DNA of 64,000 bases from NCBI RefSeq assembly GCF_003052515.2, contig NZ_QARE02000018.1, positions 1 to 64,000 on the forward strand, written 5' to 3'. Shown here one piece after another: positions 25,477 through 34,515 of the stretch (position 1 is its first letter; every line of letters begins with the position of its first letter). A program made the translations under genes and the position numbers. Source of the stretch: Pseudomonas sp. RIT409 (GTDB taxonomy: Bacteria; Pseudomonadota; Gammaproteobacteria; Pseudomonadales; Pseudomonadaceae). The notes below the pieces were generated by a model. It saw only the letters and a list, made by a program, of their open reading frames with translations, was not told the DNA's origin and did no database searches.

Positions 25477-25485
25477 ATTGATGTG

Positions 25486-25570
25486 TAGGAGCGCGCTTGC
25501 CCGCGACTGGGGTGTGCCATGAACGAGGACGTTGGCTGACACCCTGCTGTCGCGGGCAAGCGCGCTCCTA
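25486..25570. repeat. REP doublet between ung and abrB
   Basis: Perfect 21-bp inverted arms, from TAGGAGCGCGCTTGCCCGCG (25486 on) to its complement ending at 25570, in the gap between convergent ung and abrB. It is the same REP family as those at 15662 and 56995. Confidence 0.93.
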
Positions 25571-25581
25571 CAAGGGTTCCG

Positions 25582-26616
25582 TCATAGGACCGGCTTGCGA
25601 TTCCAATATCGGAACAGCGGCTCGGCCAGGAACAGCACGAACAGCAACCGCATCACCTGCATGGCCGTCACCAATGGCACCGACAGCTGCAACACCTCTG
25701 CCGTCAGGCTCATCTCGGCAATCCCGCCTGGCATCATCCCCAATGTGAGCGAGCGCAGGTCCAGGTGTGTCGCCAGGCTGAGTAGCCAGGCGCACCCTGC
25801 GGCAATGCTCATCGTCAGCGCGGTGCCCACTAATGTGCGCGCAAGGAAGGACGGCGCGCGACGAAAGAATGCGCGGTTGAAATGACAGCCCAGTCCGCTC
25901 CCGATCAACCACTGGCCGATCTGGCTACCACCATTGGGCAGGCCGATATGCAGGTCGAAACCGACGCTCACGATCGCGCTCACCAGCAACGGGCCGAATA
26001 ACCAGGGGTTGGGTTGCTTCAAGCGCTGCCAACCCCACGCGACGAGCGCGCCGAGCGGGAACAGCACCGCCAGCCATGACCAGTCGACGGAAGTCACGTG
26101 GGTGGCTGGGCTGCCATTGCCCATCAGGTATTTGAAGATCGCCGGGACGCAGAGCACGACCGCCAGGACCCTGAGGCTCTGGCCGGCCGCCACGTTGCTG
26201 AGCACAGCGCCGTTGCGGGCCCCCAGATTGACCATCTCACCCGAACCTCCGGGCATGCTGGAGAAAAATGCCGTGGCGCGGTCTTCGCCGGTGCGCAACA
26301 TCAGCCATACGCCGACAACGCTGGAAACGCTGGTCACCAGCGCGCCGATAAAGATCAGGCCGAAATGGGAAAGGACTTGTTCGATCACGGTAGGGGTGAA
26401 GTGCAGACCGATGCCGATCCCGACCACCCACTGGCCGCATTTGCGACCGCCCGGAATTTCAGCGAGCTGCCATGGGGTCAGGCAGCGAACCAGAATGATG
26501 GCGAGTAACGAGCCCACCATCCACGGTAAGGGCCAGCCGACCTGGCTGGCGAGGAATCCCCCCAGCAGGCCGACCAGCGGCGTTCCCCACCACGTTCTGA
26601 ACGGGCGGTCAGGCAT
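25582..26616 (-). CDS. AbrB-family membrane protein
   Basis: A 344-residue membrane protein of the AbrB/AmoA-like duplicated family (PF05145), with about ten hydrophobic helices in two repeats (GWPLPWMVGSLLA, MPGGSGEMVNLGARNGA, then MLPGGIAEM-like LTLGMMPGGIAEMSL). It overlaps the end of tctA by 8 nt and so belongs to the tricarboxylate transport operon. Despite the name it is not a DNA-binding AbrB. Its transport role is unproved. Confidence 0.88.
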   Translation of the reverse strand: MPDRPFRTWWGTPLVGLLGGFLASQVGWPLPWMVGSLLAIILVRCLTPWQLAEIPGGRKCGQWVVGIGIGLHFTPTVIEQVLSHFGLIFIGALVTSVSSVVGVWLMLRTGEDRATAFFSSMPGGSGEMVNLGARNGAVLSNVAAGQSLRVLAVVLCVPAIFKYLMGNGSPATHVTSVDWSWLAVLFPLGALVAWGWQRLKQPNPWLFGPLLVSAIVSVGFDLHIGLPNGGSQIGQWLIGSGLGCHFNRAFFRRAPSFLARTLVGTALTMSIAAGCAWLLSLATHLDLRSLTLGMMPGGIAEMSLTAEVLQLSVPLVTAMQVMRLLFVLFLAEPLFRYWNRKPVL

Positions 26617-28123
26617 CGGCCAGAGCGCGACGCTGAAGCGAGCGCTTGCGCCAGATGCGCAGCAATGGCAGCACCAGCATGAACAGGGTCACCACCCACA
26701 CACCCAGGGTGATCGGGCTGGACCACAGGATGTCCATCGAGCCGTTGGAGATGGACAGCGCGCGACGCAGGTTCTGCTCCATCAGCCCGCCCAGGATGAA
26801 GCCCAGCAGGATGGGTGACAGTGGGAAATCCAGCTTGCGCAGGATGTAGCCGAAGATGCCGATGCCCACCATCAGGAACAGGTCGAAGGTGGTGGCGTGG
26901 ACGGCATAGACACCAATCCCCGTAATGATCGCGATGACCGGCACCAGCGCCCAATTCGGCACGGCCAGGATACGGGTGAAGATGCGGATCATCGGAATGT
27001 TCAGGATCACCAGCATGATGTTGGCGACGAACAGCGAAGCGATCAGGCCCCAGACGATGTCCGGCTGCTGTTGGAACAGCAATGGGCCGGGCGTGATGTT
27101 GTAAAGCGACAGTGCGCCAATCATCACCGCCGTGGTACCCGAACCTGGGACACCCAGGGTCAGCATCGGAACCAGTGCGCCGCATGCCGTTGCACCAATG
27201 GCGGTTTCAGGTGCTGCCAGGCCGCGCATGTCGCCTTGTCCGAATTTACCGCTCGCGCCGGCGATGCGCTTCTCGGTCATGTAGGTGACCGCGCTGGCCA
27301 AGGTTGCACCGGCACCCGGGAGCACACCCATGATGAAGCCCATCAGGCCACAGCGGATATTGACCACGAAGACCGAGCTGGCTTCCTTGAAGTTGAACAA
27401 CATGCGCCCGGTGGCCTTGACCGCTTCCTGACCGCGATGGGTTTTCTCCAGCAACAGCAGGATTTCGCTGATCGAGAACAGGCCCAGAACCAGCACCACG
27501 AACTGGATGCCGTCTGCCAGGTGGATGTTGTCCCCGGTGAAGCGATACACGCCGCTGTTGGCATCGATCCCAATGCTCGACAGGAACAGGCCGATCAGCG
27601 CCGCGATGAACGTCTTCAGCGGCCGGTCACCCGCCATGCCACCCAGGCAGACGATCGCGAAGACCATCAGGACGAAATATTCGGCGGGCCCAAACGCAAT
27701 CGCCCATTTGGCCAGAAGTGGGGCGAACATCACCATGCCGCAAGTGGCGATCAGTGCACCGATGAACGAACTCCATGCCGACAACGACAGGGCGACCCCC
27801 GCCAGCCCTTGACGGGCCATCGGATAACCGTCCAGCGCCGTCATGACGGTGGAGGCCTCGCCCGGAATATTGAGCAGGATCGAGCTGATGCGCCCGCCGT
27901 ATTCGCAGCCCAGGTAAACGGCGGCCAGCAGGATCAATGCCGATTCCGGCGGCAGGCCCAGTGCAAACGCAATCGGGATCAGCAGCGCGACGCCGTTGAT
28001 CGGCCCAAGGCCTGGAAGCAGGCCGACGATGGTGCCGATCAGAGTGCCGGAAAGGGCGGTCACCAGGTTGTACGGGGTCAACGCGACGCCGAAGCCCTGG
28101 CCAAGATAACCAAGCGTATCCAT
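26609..28123 (-). CDS. tctA: Tripartite tricarboxylate transporter large permease TctA
   Basis: A 504-residue membrane protein of the TctA family with about 10-12 helices and the conserved block GLLPGLGPINGVALLIPIAF near the start. It forms the main channel of the sodium-dependent tripartite tricarboxylate transporter with TctB and the binding protein TctC. ATG 28123 (MDTLGYLGQGFG) directly follows the tctB stop. It is flanked by abrB (8-nt overlap). Confidence 0.94.
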   Translation of the reverse strand: MDTLGYLGQGFGVALTPYNLVTALSGTLIGTIVGLLPGLGPINGVALLIPIAFALGLPPESALILLAAVYLGCEYGGRISSILLNIPGEASTVMTALDGYPMARQGLAGVALSLSAWSSFIGALIATCGMVMFAPLLAKWAIAFGPAEYFVLMVFAIVCLGGMAGDRPLKTFIAALIGLFLSSIGIDANSGVYRFTGDNIHLADGIQFVVLVLGLFSISEILLLLEKTHRGQEAVKATGRMLFNFKEASSVFVVNIRCGLMGFIMGVLPGAGATLASAVTYMTEKRIAGASGKFGQGDMRGLAAPETAIGATACGALVPMLTLGVPGSGTTAVMIGALSLYNITPGPLLFQQQPDIVWGLIASLFVANIMLVILNIPMIRIFTRILAVPNWALVPVIAIITGIGVYAVHATTFDLFLMVGIGIFGYILRKLDFPLSPILLGFILGGLMEQNLRRALSISNGSMDILWSSPITLGVWVVTLFMLVLPLLRIWRKRSLQRRALADA

Positions 28124-28124
28124 A

Positions 28125-28583
28125 TCAGTTCTCCAGAACGTCGAGCAGGCCAAGAGGCAAAGGCACATCCATCACTTTGTCGAAGAGCACGTACAGCAAA
28201 ATGCTCATCAGCGTGGTGATGACGATGCTTGGCAACCAGCGCCCACCATAAAGCCGGGCCATGGGAATGCCGATCAGGATACTGCTGAGGACGAAGCCCA
28301 GCGGCTCGAACAACCCCGCGAACACCAGCAGCAACAGTATGCAAATGCTGATCTTGATCAGCGTCGGACGGTCCAGCGGGGGCTCGTCTTCGGAGTGCTT
28401 GATGGGCGTCGGACGGAACAGCAGGTACAGCAGTGAGATGCCCATCAAGCCCAGCATCAGCAGCGGAAACGCACGCGGGCCGACAGGTTCATAGGAAAAC
28501 GGGGCCTGATAGGGCCAGGCCATGAGTGCCAGGCCAACACAGGCCAACAGCAGCACGAAGGCAAACAGTCGTTGCAAGACCAT
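28125..28583 (-). CDS. tctB: Tripartite tricarboxylate transporter small permease TctB
   Basis: A 152-residue membrane protein with about four helices (first at about 5-24). It is the small membrane subunit of the TTT system. The start at ATG 28583 (MVLQRLFAFVLL) puts the first helix at the N-terminus, as usual; the longer reading adds 13 residues. Its sequence is poorly conserved by nature, but its position between tctC and tctA is decisive. Confidence 0.9.
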   Translation of the reverse strand: MVLQRLFAFVLLLACVGLALMAWPYQAPFSYEPVGPRAFPLLMLGLMGISLLYLLFRPTPIKHSEDEPPLDRPTLIKISICILLLLVFAGLFEPLGFVLSSILIGIPMARLYGGRWLPSIVITTLMSILLYVLFDKVMDVPLPLGLLDVLEN

Positions 28584-28661
28584 GGAAAACTCCCGGGTGG
28601 CGCCACCGCGCAGGCGGCGCACCCTTCAGTCAGTCAATAGAGAGCCGGTCGTTGGGGTCAA

Positions 28662-29642
28662 TCACTGAATCAGGCCGAATTCCTTGGCCAGCATCTTGTA
28701 TTGAGCGACTTGCTTTTTCACGTAGGTATCCAGTTCCGGGCCGGTCATGGCGAACGGGAACAACTCGCGTTGATCGCGCAACTTGGCGAAGTCTTCCGAA
28801 GCCAGCAGCTTGTCGAACGACGCTTTCCACCATTCGTAGTCTTCATCGGAGACTTTCGGGCCCAGGTAGAAGCCGCGAACCACTGGCCAAACGATGTCGT
28901 AACCCTGTTCTTTGGCCGTCGGAATGTTCTTCATTTCCGGCTCGTCCAGGCGCTCCTCGGAGAACACCGCCAACAGGCGCATGTCACCGCTCAGGATGTG
29001 CGGCATGGAGTCGGAGATGTCGGTGGAACCCACTTGGATGTGGCCGCCAAGCAAGGCGGTCGCGATTTCGCCGCCGCCTTCGAGGGCCACGTAGCGCAGG
29101 TCGCGAGGGTTGATGCCCGCGGCTTTGGCGATCAGGGCCGTTTGCATCCAGTCTTGGCTGCCGACGGTGCCGCCGGAACCGATCACCACCTTGCCTGGGT
29201 CGGCTTTCAGTGCCTTGACCAGGTCGTCCAGGGTTTTGTAGGGCGAGTCGGATTTCACGGCGATCGCGCCATAACTGGTGCCGACGGCTGCGAGCCAGCG
29301 CACTGCGCTTTCATCGAAGCGACCGAACTTGCCCTGCGCCAGGTTCAGCAACGAACCGCTGGACCAGGCCACAAGCGTGCCGGCGTCCGCAGGGCGCTGA
29401 GCGACCACGGCGTTGTAGGCCACGGCACCCACGCCACCCGGCATGTAGGTGACGCGCATCGGTTTAGTCAGGATTTTCTCGTTGACCAGCGCGCTTTGTG
29501 CCAGCTTGCACGTCAGGTCGAAACCGCCGCCTGGCGAGGCCGGGGCGATGCATTCGGGACGGTTGGGCTCCGCAGCCCAGAGTTGAGTGGCGACCAGCAT
29601 GCAGCTGGCAGCGACGCTGAAACGGCGCAACGATAGGTTCAT
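28662..29642 (-). CDS. tctC: Tricarboxylate-binding protein TctC
   Basis: A 326-residue periplasmic protein of the Bug/TctC family with a signal peptide (about 1-22) and the family's PASPGGGFDLTCKLAQ, MPGGVGAVAYN and GSGGTVGSQDW blocks. It captures citrate or other tricarboxylates for TctAB. The start ATG at 29642 (MNLSLRRFSV) has GGAG 8 nt upstream. An A-rich AACAAAAACAAC motif just before that site is a candidate Hfq/Crc target. It is divergent from tctDE. Confidence 0.94.
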   Translation of the reverse strand: MNLSLRRFSVAASCMLVATQLWAAEPNRPECIAPASPGGGFDLTCKLAQSALVNEKILTKPMRVTYMPGGVGAVAYNAVVAQRPADAGTLVAWSSGSLLNLAQGKFGRFDESAVRWLAAVGTSYGAIAVKSDSPYKTLDDLVKALKADPGKVVIGSGGTVGSQDWMQTALIAKAAGINPRDLRYVALEGGGEIATALLGGHIQVGSTDISDSMPHILSGDMRLLAVFSEERLDEPEMKNIPTAKEQGYDIVWPVVRGFYLGPKVSDEDYEWWKASFDKLLASEDFAKLRDQRELFPFAMTGPELDTYVKKQVAQYKMLAKEFGLIQ

Positions 29643-29659
29643 GGTCAGTCTCCGACGGA

Positions 29660-29672
29660 GTTGTTTTTGTTT
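29660..29672 (-). promoter_or_regulatory. Candidate Hfq/Crc catabolite-activity motif in tctC leader
   Basis: The minus-strand leader reads AACAAAAACAAC seven bases before the GGAG ribosome site of tctC, matching the AAnAAnAA type sequence bound by Hfq/Crc in Pseudomonas catabolite repression. Confidence 0.6.
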
Positions 29673-30111
29673 AGGCGTTCGGTGGTCGATCAGGCAGAGG
29701 GTCGGCAGCGTGAGTCGCTTGCCGGGATCAGGAACGGGGACGTGACGATGCACTGCGCTACGCGGCAGCGAAGTGTACTCAAAACAGAACGGGATTCGGA
29801 CGGCGCGGTGGCCGAAGATTGCAGTGATGGCATCACTCAGGACTCCGATATTGTTTTTATTGTTGAAAACGCATCGAGGCGTTTTTCGTCACGACCCTGG
29901 GGTTAAGAAAGCGGCAGAACGCGCAATCGTAACGAGTCGTAACCAGATGCTAAGCCGTGAAGCTTTCATCAACCTTTCAGCTACCTTTCATGAAGCTTTC
30001 ATTAACGGTTTTTTGCGCGGCACTGGCTGTTTTCGACGTGTTCCAGGCCTTCACAGACGGCGCCGCGCCTGTAAACTCCGCCCCCACCCAAGCCTCAATC
30101 GGGAGAAACCG
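29673..30111. other. Divergent tctC/tctD promoter region
   Basis: No gene is convincing here. A hairpin AAAACGC / GCGTTTT (29867-29873 and 29879-29885) followed by TTCG could be a terminator or a leader structure. The promoters of tctC and tctD must lie in this stretch but are not obvious by eye. Confidence 0.4.
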
Positions 30112-30783
30112 ATGCGTGTCCTGCTCGTCGAAGACCATTTGCAACTGGCTGAAAGCGTCGCGCTGGCGCTCAAGAGCAGCGGCCTGAACGTGGATGTTCT
30201 GCACGACGGCGTGGCCGCCGATCTGGCTTTGAGTAGCGAGGAATATGCGGTAGCGATTCTCGATGTCGGCCTGCCGCGCATGGACGGTTTCGATGTACTG
30301 GCCCGACACCGGGCGCGGGGGAAGAACACCCCCGTGCTGATGCTGACCGCCCGCAGTGACGTGAAGGACCGGGTCCATGGCCTGAACCTGGGCGCCGACG
30401 ATTACCTGGCCAAGCCGTTCGAGTTGTCCGAGCTGGAAGCGCGGGTCAAGGCGCTGCTGCGTCGCAGTGTGCTCGGGGGGGAGCGTCAGCAGCGTTGTGG
30501 TGTGCTGGTCTACGACCTGGACACGCGCCGCTTCACCCTGGGCGAAGAGACCATGGCCCTGACCTCCCGCGAGCAGTCTGTACTGGAGGCGTTGATCGCC
30601 CGTCCGGGACGGGTCATGAGCAAGGAGCAACTGGCGTCCCAGGTCTTTGGCCTGGACGAGGAGGCCAGTGCCGACGCCATCGAGATCTACGTTCACCGGC
30701 TGCGCAAGAAACTCGACGGCCATCCCATTGCAATCGTGACATTTCGCGGTCTGGGCTACTTGTTGGAAAGTCGTGATGCTTAA
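30112..30783 (+). CDS. tctD: Response regulator TctD
   Basis: A 223-residue OmpR-type response regulator. The receiver domain has LLVEDH at the start, the phospho-acceptor in AILDVGLPRMDGFD (Asp about 51) and the Lys of LAKPFE. A winged-helix output domain follows (ALTSREQSVLEALIARPGRVMSKEQL). Its divergence from tctCBA supports control of tricarboxylate uptake. ATG 30112 follows GGGAGAA. It overlaps the kinase gene. Confidence 0.93.
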   Translation: MRVLLVEDHLQLAESVALALKSSGLNVDVLHDGVAADLALSSEEYAVAILDVGLPRMDGFDVLARHRARGKNTPVLMLTARSDVKDRVHGLNLGADDYLAKPFELSELEARVKALLRRSVLGGERQQRCGVLVYDLDTRRFTLGEETMALTSREQSVLEALIARPGRVMSKEQLASQVFGLDEEASADAIEIYVHRLRKKLDGHPIAIVTFRGLGYLLESRDA

Positions 30784-32191
30784 CCCTTTTCCTTCCGCGG
30801 AGAACAGCCTGCGTTGGCGTCTGCTCTGGAACCTGGGGTTGCTGTTGGTGATGCTGATGATCGCCAGCGGGCTGAGCGCCTACTGGAACGGGCGGGAAGC
30901 CGCCGACACCGCGTACGACCGCACCTTGCTGGCCTCGGCACGTACCATCGCGGCGGGTTTGTCGGAGCGGGACGGCACCTTGAGTGCCGATGTGCCTTAC
31001 GTCGCCCTCGATACGTTTGCCTACGACAGTGCCGGGCGGATTTATTACCAGGTCAACGACATCAACCAAAAGTTGATTTCAGGTTACGAGAACATTCCGC
31101 CGCCCCCGCCCGGGACACCCCGCACCGATGCTTATCCCGCGTTGGCCAAGTTCTACAGCGCGCGCTATCAAGGTCAGGATGTGCGTGTGGTCAGTTTGCT
31201 CAAGGCGGTGAGCGAACCGAACATGAACGGCATCGCCGAGGTTCGTGTGGCCGAGACAGAAGAGCAGCGGGTGAACATGGCGCGCAGCCTGATGGCCGAC
31301 ACGCTGTTGCGCCTGGGCATGTTGGGCAGCGGCGCGTTGTTGTTGGTGTGGTTCACGGTCAGTGCCGCGCTGCGCCCGCTGGATCGCCTGAGCGCGGTGG
31401 TGGAAGAACGCCAGCCCGACGATCTGCGCTCCCTGCCCATGGTTCAGGTTCAGCACGAACTGCGTCCCCTGGTGAGTTCGCTCAACCACTTTACCGAACG
31501 GTTGCGCCTGCAGTTCGAGCGCCAGGCGCAATTCATTGCTGATGCGGCCCATGAGCTCCGTACCCCGTTGGCGGCGCTCAAGGCGCGGCTGGAACTGGGG
31601 CTGCGAGATCAGGACCCCGCCATGTGGCGCGCCACGCTGGAGAACGCGGCTACTGGCACCGATAAGCTCACGCACTTGGCCAACCAGTTGCTTTCGCTGG
31701 CCCGTATCGAAAACGGCGCTCGCGCCATTGCCGAAGGCGGCGCACAACGGCTGGACCTCAGCCAACTGGCCCGTGAACTGGGCATGGCCATGGCGCCCCT
31801 GGCCCACAAACGCGGCGTTGCCCTGGCGCTGGAAGCGGACCAGCCGGTGTGGCTGAAAGGCGAACCGACATTGCTGAACGAACTGCTGAGCAACCTGGTC
31901 GACAACGCGCTCGCGCACACACCGCCTGGGGGTAACGTGGTCCTGCGGGTGCATGCGCCTTGCGTGCTGGAGGTGGAGGACGACGGGCCGGGTATTCCGC
32001 TGCACGAGCGTGATCGGGTGTTCCAGCGTTTCTACCGGCGCAACCAGCAAAGCCAAGGGGCAGGCTTGGGATTGGCGATCGTGGGCGAAATCTGCCGAGC
32101 GCATCTGGCGCAGGTCACACTGCACGATGGCGCGCAGCGCGGCCTCATGGTTCGTGTGAGTTTCACCGCCGGGGAGACGGGGGGCACGTAG
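30776..32191 (+). CDS. tctE: Sensor histidine kinase TctE
   Basis: A 471-residue kinase. A transmembrane helix at about 15-38 is followed by a periplasmic sensor (2CSK_N type) and a second helix at about 180-200. A HAMP-like linker precedes the phospho-acceptor motif DAAHELRTPLAALKARLE, then the N, G1 (EVEDDGPGIP) and G2 (GAGLGLAI) ATP-binding boxes. It should sense citrate-type ligands and phosphorylate TctD. The start overlaps the tctD stop by 8 nt; GTG 30773 is an alternative. Confidence 0.92.
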   Translation: MLNPFPSAENSLRWRLLWNLGLLLVMLMIASGLSAYWNGREAADTAYDRTLLASARTIAAGLSERDGTLSADVPYVALDTFAYDSAGRIYYQVNDINQKLISGYENIPPPPPGTPRTDAYPALAKFYSARYQGQDVRVVSLLKAVSEPNMNGIAEVRVAETEEQRVNMARSLMADTLLRLGMLGSGALLLVWFTVSAALRPLDRLSAVVEERQPDDLRSLPMVQVQHELRPLVSSLNHFTERLRLQFERQAQFIADAAHELRTPLAALKARLELGLRDQDPAMWRATLENAATGTDKLTHLANQLLSLARIENGARAIAEGGAQRLDLSQLARELGMAMAPLAHKRGVALALEADQPVWLKGEPTLLNELLSNLVDNALAHTPPGGNVVLRVHAPCVLEVEDDGPGIPLHERDRVFQRFYRRNQQSQGAGLGLAIVGEICRAHLAQVTLHDGAQRGLMVRVSFTAGETGGT

Positions 32192-32259
32192 GCCTGCGGG
32201 TGGGCGTTGTCACGGCGGGCGGATGCGTTGGTGGCTAAGTGGAAGGGTTGGCCATGCCC

Positions 32260-33081
32260 TCAGTAGAGCAGTGTCATGGCCTCGTTCATCTGCCCGATCA
32301 ACCGACCATCCGCCATGTCCAAGCCGAGTTGGCTGGCCGCAGGCATCCTGATGACGTCCAGATTGGAATAGGCCCTTCCCGTCGCTTCATGGACATGCAC
32401 GGTGGCGACCTGCACCAGATCGACATAATCGGCTTGTTCTGAAACACGGTCGAAGTTTTGAAACTGCCTTGGCACGATGGCCAATGCTTCCGGGAAATCC
32501 CATGAGTGCAACAGTCGTTCGCCGATGATCGGATGGATGCGCTCGATGACGTGATTGAGGCTGATCGGGTCGGCGAGCAATTCGAAGTTGTCTTCCGCGT
32601 AGGTCAGGATCGGTAGCACCCCGATCAGGTGAATCAAACCTGCAAGCGTCGCTTTGTCGGGTTTCAGATGTGGGCGGTGCGCGCTCAGGAAATTGGCGAC
32701 GCCCGCCACCTGCAGGCTCAGCTTCCAGATGTCGCGCATCTTGGTTTCGACCACCTCCGACTTGGCGTGGAACATCTGTTCCACTACCAGGCCGATCGCC
32801 AGGTTGCAGCTGTAATTGACACCCAGCCGACGTACCGCGGTCAGCACGTCGCTGACTTCGAAATTGGGCCGCAGAAGGGGGCTGTTCACCACTTTGATCA
32901 GCCGGGCAGACAATGCGGTGTCGCTGCCGATGACCTTGCTCAACTCGGCAATGCTAATTTCCGAGTCTTCCGCCGCAAGGCGGATTTTCATCGCGACTTC
33001 TGGAAGCGTTGGCAGAAACAGAGTGTCCTTTTCGATCGCCTTGGTCAGGTCCGTCTGCACCTTGTCAGCCATACTGCTCAT
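32260..33081 (-). CDS. HDOD domain protein
   Basis: A 273-residue single-domain HDOD protein (LPTLPEVAMKIRLAAEDSEIS, IGSDTALSARLIKVVNSPL, RRLGVNYSCNLAIGLVVEQ). HDOD domains resemble HD phosphohydrolases without the metal residues and usually act as signalling or regulatory modules. No partner domain is attached and the neighbours give no clear pathway. An ATG three codons further in (33072) is an alternative start. Confidence 0.88.
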   Translation of the reverse strand: MSSMADKVQTDLTKAIEKDTLFLPTLPEVAMKIRLAAEDSEISIAELSKVIGSDTALSARLIKVVNSPLLRPNFEVSDVLTAVRRLGVNYSCNLAIGLVVEQMFHAKSEVVETKMRDIWKLSLQVAGVANFLSAHRPHLKPDKATLAGLIHLIGVLPILTYAEDNFELLADPISLNHVIERIHPIIGERLLHSWDFPEALAIVPRQFQNFDRVSEQADYVDLVQVATVHVHEATGRAYSNLDVIRMPAASQLGLDMADGRLIGQMNEAMTLLY

Positions 33082-33150
33082 ATAGGGTCTCTGAAAGTGC
33101 GTTCAGGCCAATCCCGCGCCGCAGGGCGGCACAGGGCAGACAAGATGGGG

Positions 33151-34092
33151 TCAACGCTGCGTTTCAAGCTTTGCGTCCAGGGTATAAGGCAGCTCGTCCA
33201 GACGCAGTTTCGGGCCTTGTGCCGTACCGAGGTGGACGTTTCCGTCTTCAACCGCATCCGCCTGCAGCACTGCCAGCAGTTCGATGTGCGAGCCTGCCTT
33301 GGCCGCCATCACGACATTGCCGACCGAGCTGCCGTGCACCGGCGAGAACAGCTCGACGCCCGGTTCCGGCACTTCGGTGCCTTCCAGCGACAAGCGGTAC
33401 TGACGACGCTTGAGCTTGCCCAGGTACTGCATGCGCGCAACGATTTCCTGACCGGTATAACAGCCTTTTTTGAAGCTCACGCCGCCAACGGCTTGAAGGT
33501 TGATCATCTGGGGGATGAATTCTTCACGGGTCTGCAGGAACACTTGGCCGATGCCGGCACGGATCTGCCCCAGCAGCCAGTCGTTCAGCGCGCCTTCCGG
33601 TACGTCGGCCGCCAGGCGGCCTTGGATGTCGGCAGCCCGCTCGGCAGGGGCCCAGAGTTCGACGCGGGACGGGGAGACGCGAATGGCGATCAGGCCGTCG
33701 GCACGCGCTACGGCGTCAGTGTCCGGTGCCAGCGCCAGGCCGAAGCGGGTCAGCGCGGCGTCCGCATCGCTCAGGCCGAAGCGCGCCCAGGCGCTGCTTT
33801 CGTCGGTCAGTTTCGATTTGGAAAACACCGCGTATTTGCGTAAGTCGAGCAACTGCGGCTCGATCAGTTCCCGGGCCATGGCCAGCACAACCCCGTCGCC
33901 CTCCAACAGGATGCGGAAACTGGACTGCATGCGACCCTTTTGGGTGCAGCGGGCGCCGAGCGAAGCCTTGGCATCACTCAGGTAATCCATGTTGCAGGTC
34001 AGTTGGCCTTGAAGAAACTTGCTGGCGTCCGCGCCGCGAACGGCGAGCACACCTTCGTGGGAGAGTGGGCAGAAAAAAGCTGAGTCGGCCAT
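33151..34092 (-). CDS. ygfZ: Folate-binding protein YgfZ (iron-sulfur cluster assembly)
   Basis: A 313-residue protein of the GcvT-like YgfZ/IBA57 family, with the signature KKGCYTGQEIVARMQYLGKLKRR including the key Cys. It uses tetrahydrofolate in maturation or repair of Fe-S enzymes such as MiaB. It is divergent from sdhE, a common Pseudomonas arrangement. Length is normal. Confidence 0.93.
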   Translation of the reverse strand: MADSAFFCPLSHEGVLAVRGADASKFLQGQLTCNMDYLSDAKASLGARCTQKGRMQSSFRILLEGDGVVLAMARELIEPQLLDLRKYAVFSKSKLTDESSAWARFGLSDADAALTRFGLALAPDTDAVARADGLIAIRVSPSRVELWAPAERAADIQGRLAADVPEGALNDWLLGQIRAGIGQVFLQTREEFIPQMINLQAVGGVSFKKGCYTGQEIVARMQYLGKLKRRQYRLSLEGTEVPEPGVELFSPVHGSSVGNVVMAAKAGSHIELLAVLQADAVEDGNVHLGTAQGPKLRLDELPYTLDAKLETQR

Positions 34093-34260
34093 GAGTCATC
34101 GCAGGGGATAGAAGTCTGGGGCACCATCATAGTGCCCCGTGAGGGGAAATGGGTATATCCGAATGCTGATATTGGAGCGGCGTAAAAACCTGCGACTAAC
34201 TGCGAGTACGCCGCGGCACGATGCGCCTGTATACTCGCCGGCACATTTGAGGAGCCTTCC

Positions 34261-34515
34261 ATGGTCGAAGAAATTGAACTCAACCGTCTGTTCTGGCACA
34301 GCCGTCGCGGCATGCTGGAACTGGACGTTCTGCTGGTACCGTTCGTCAAAGAAGTCTACCCCTCGCTAAACGATGTCGACCGCGCGCTCTATCGTCGCCT
34401 GCTGGAATGTGAAGATCAGGACATGTTCGTCTGGTTCATGCAGCGTGGCGAGTCGGAAGATGCCGAGCTGCAACGCATGGTTCGCATGATCCTGGACCGT
34501 GTCCAGCCGAAATGA
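34261..34515 (+). CDS. sdhE: SdhE, succinate dehydrogenase flavinylation factor
   Basis: An 84-residue SdhE/YgfY protein (RLFWHSRRGMLELDVLLVPF, with the conserved RRGM motif, and LLECEDQDMFVWFM). It helps attach FAD to the SdhA flavoprotein. A GAGG site precedes ATG 34261. It overlaps the next gene, ygfX, by 17 nt. Confidence 0.95.
   Translation: MVEEIELNRLFWHSRRGMLELDVLLVPFVKEVYPSLNDVDRALYRRLLECEDQDMFVWFMQRGESEDAELQRMVRMILDRVQPK

Noticed and set aside
26897..28219. 440-codon plus-strand reading opposite tctA
   Set aside because: It has a biased shadow composition rich in Asp/Gln/His/Arg and is antisense to a well-supported membrane protein.
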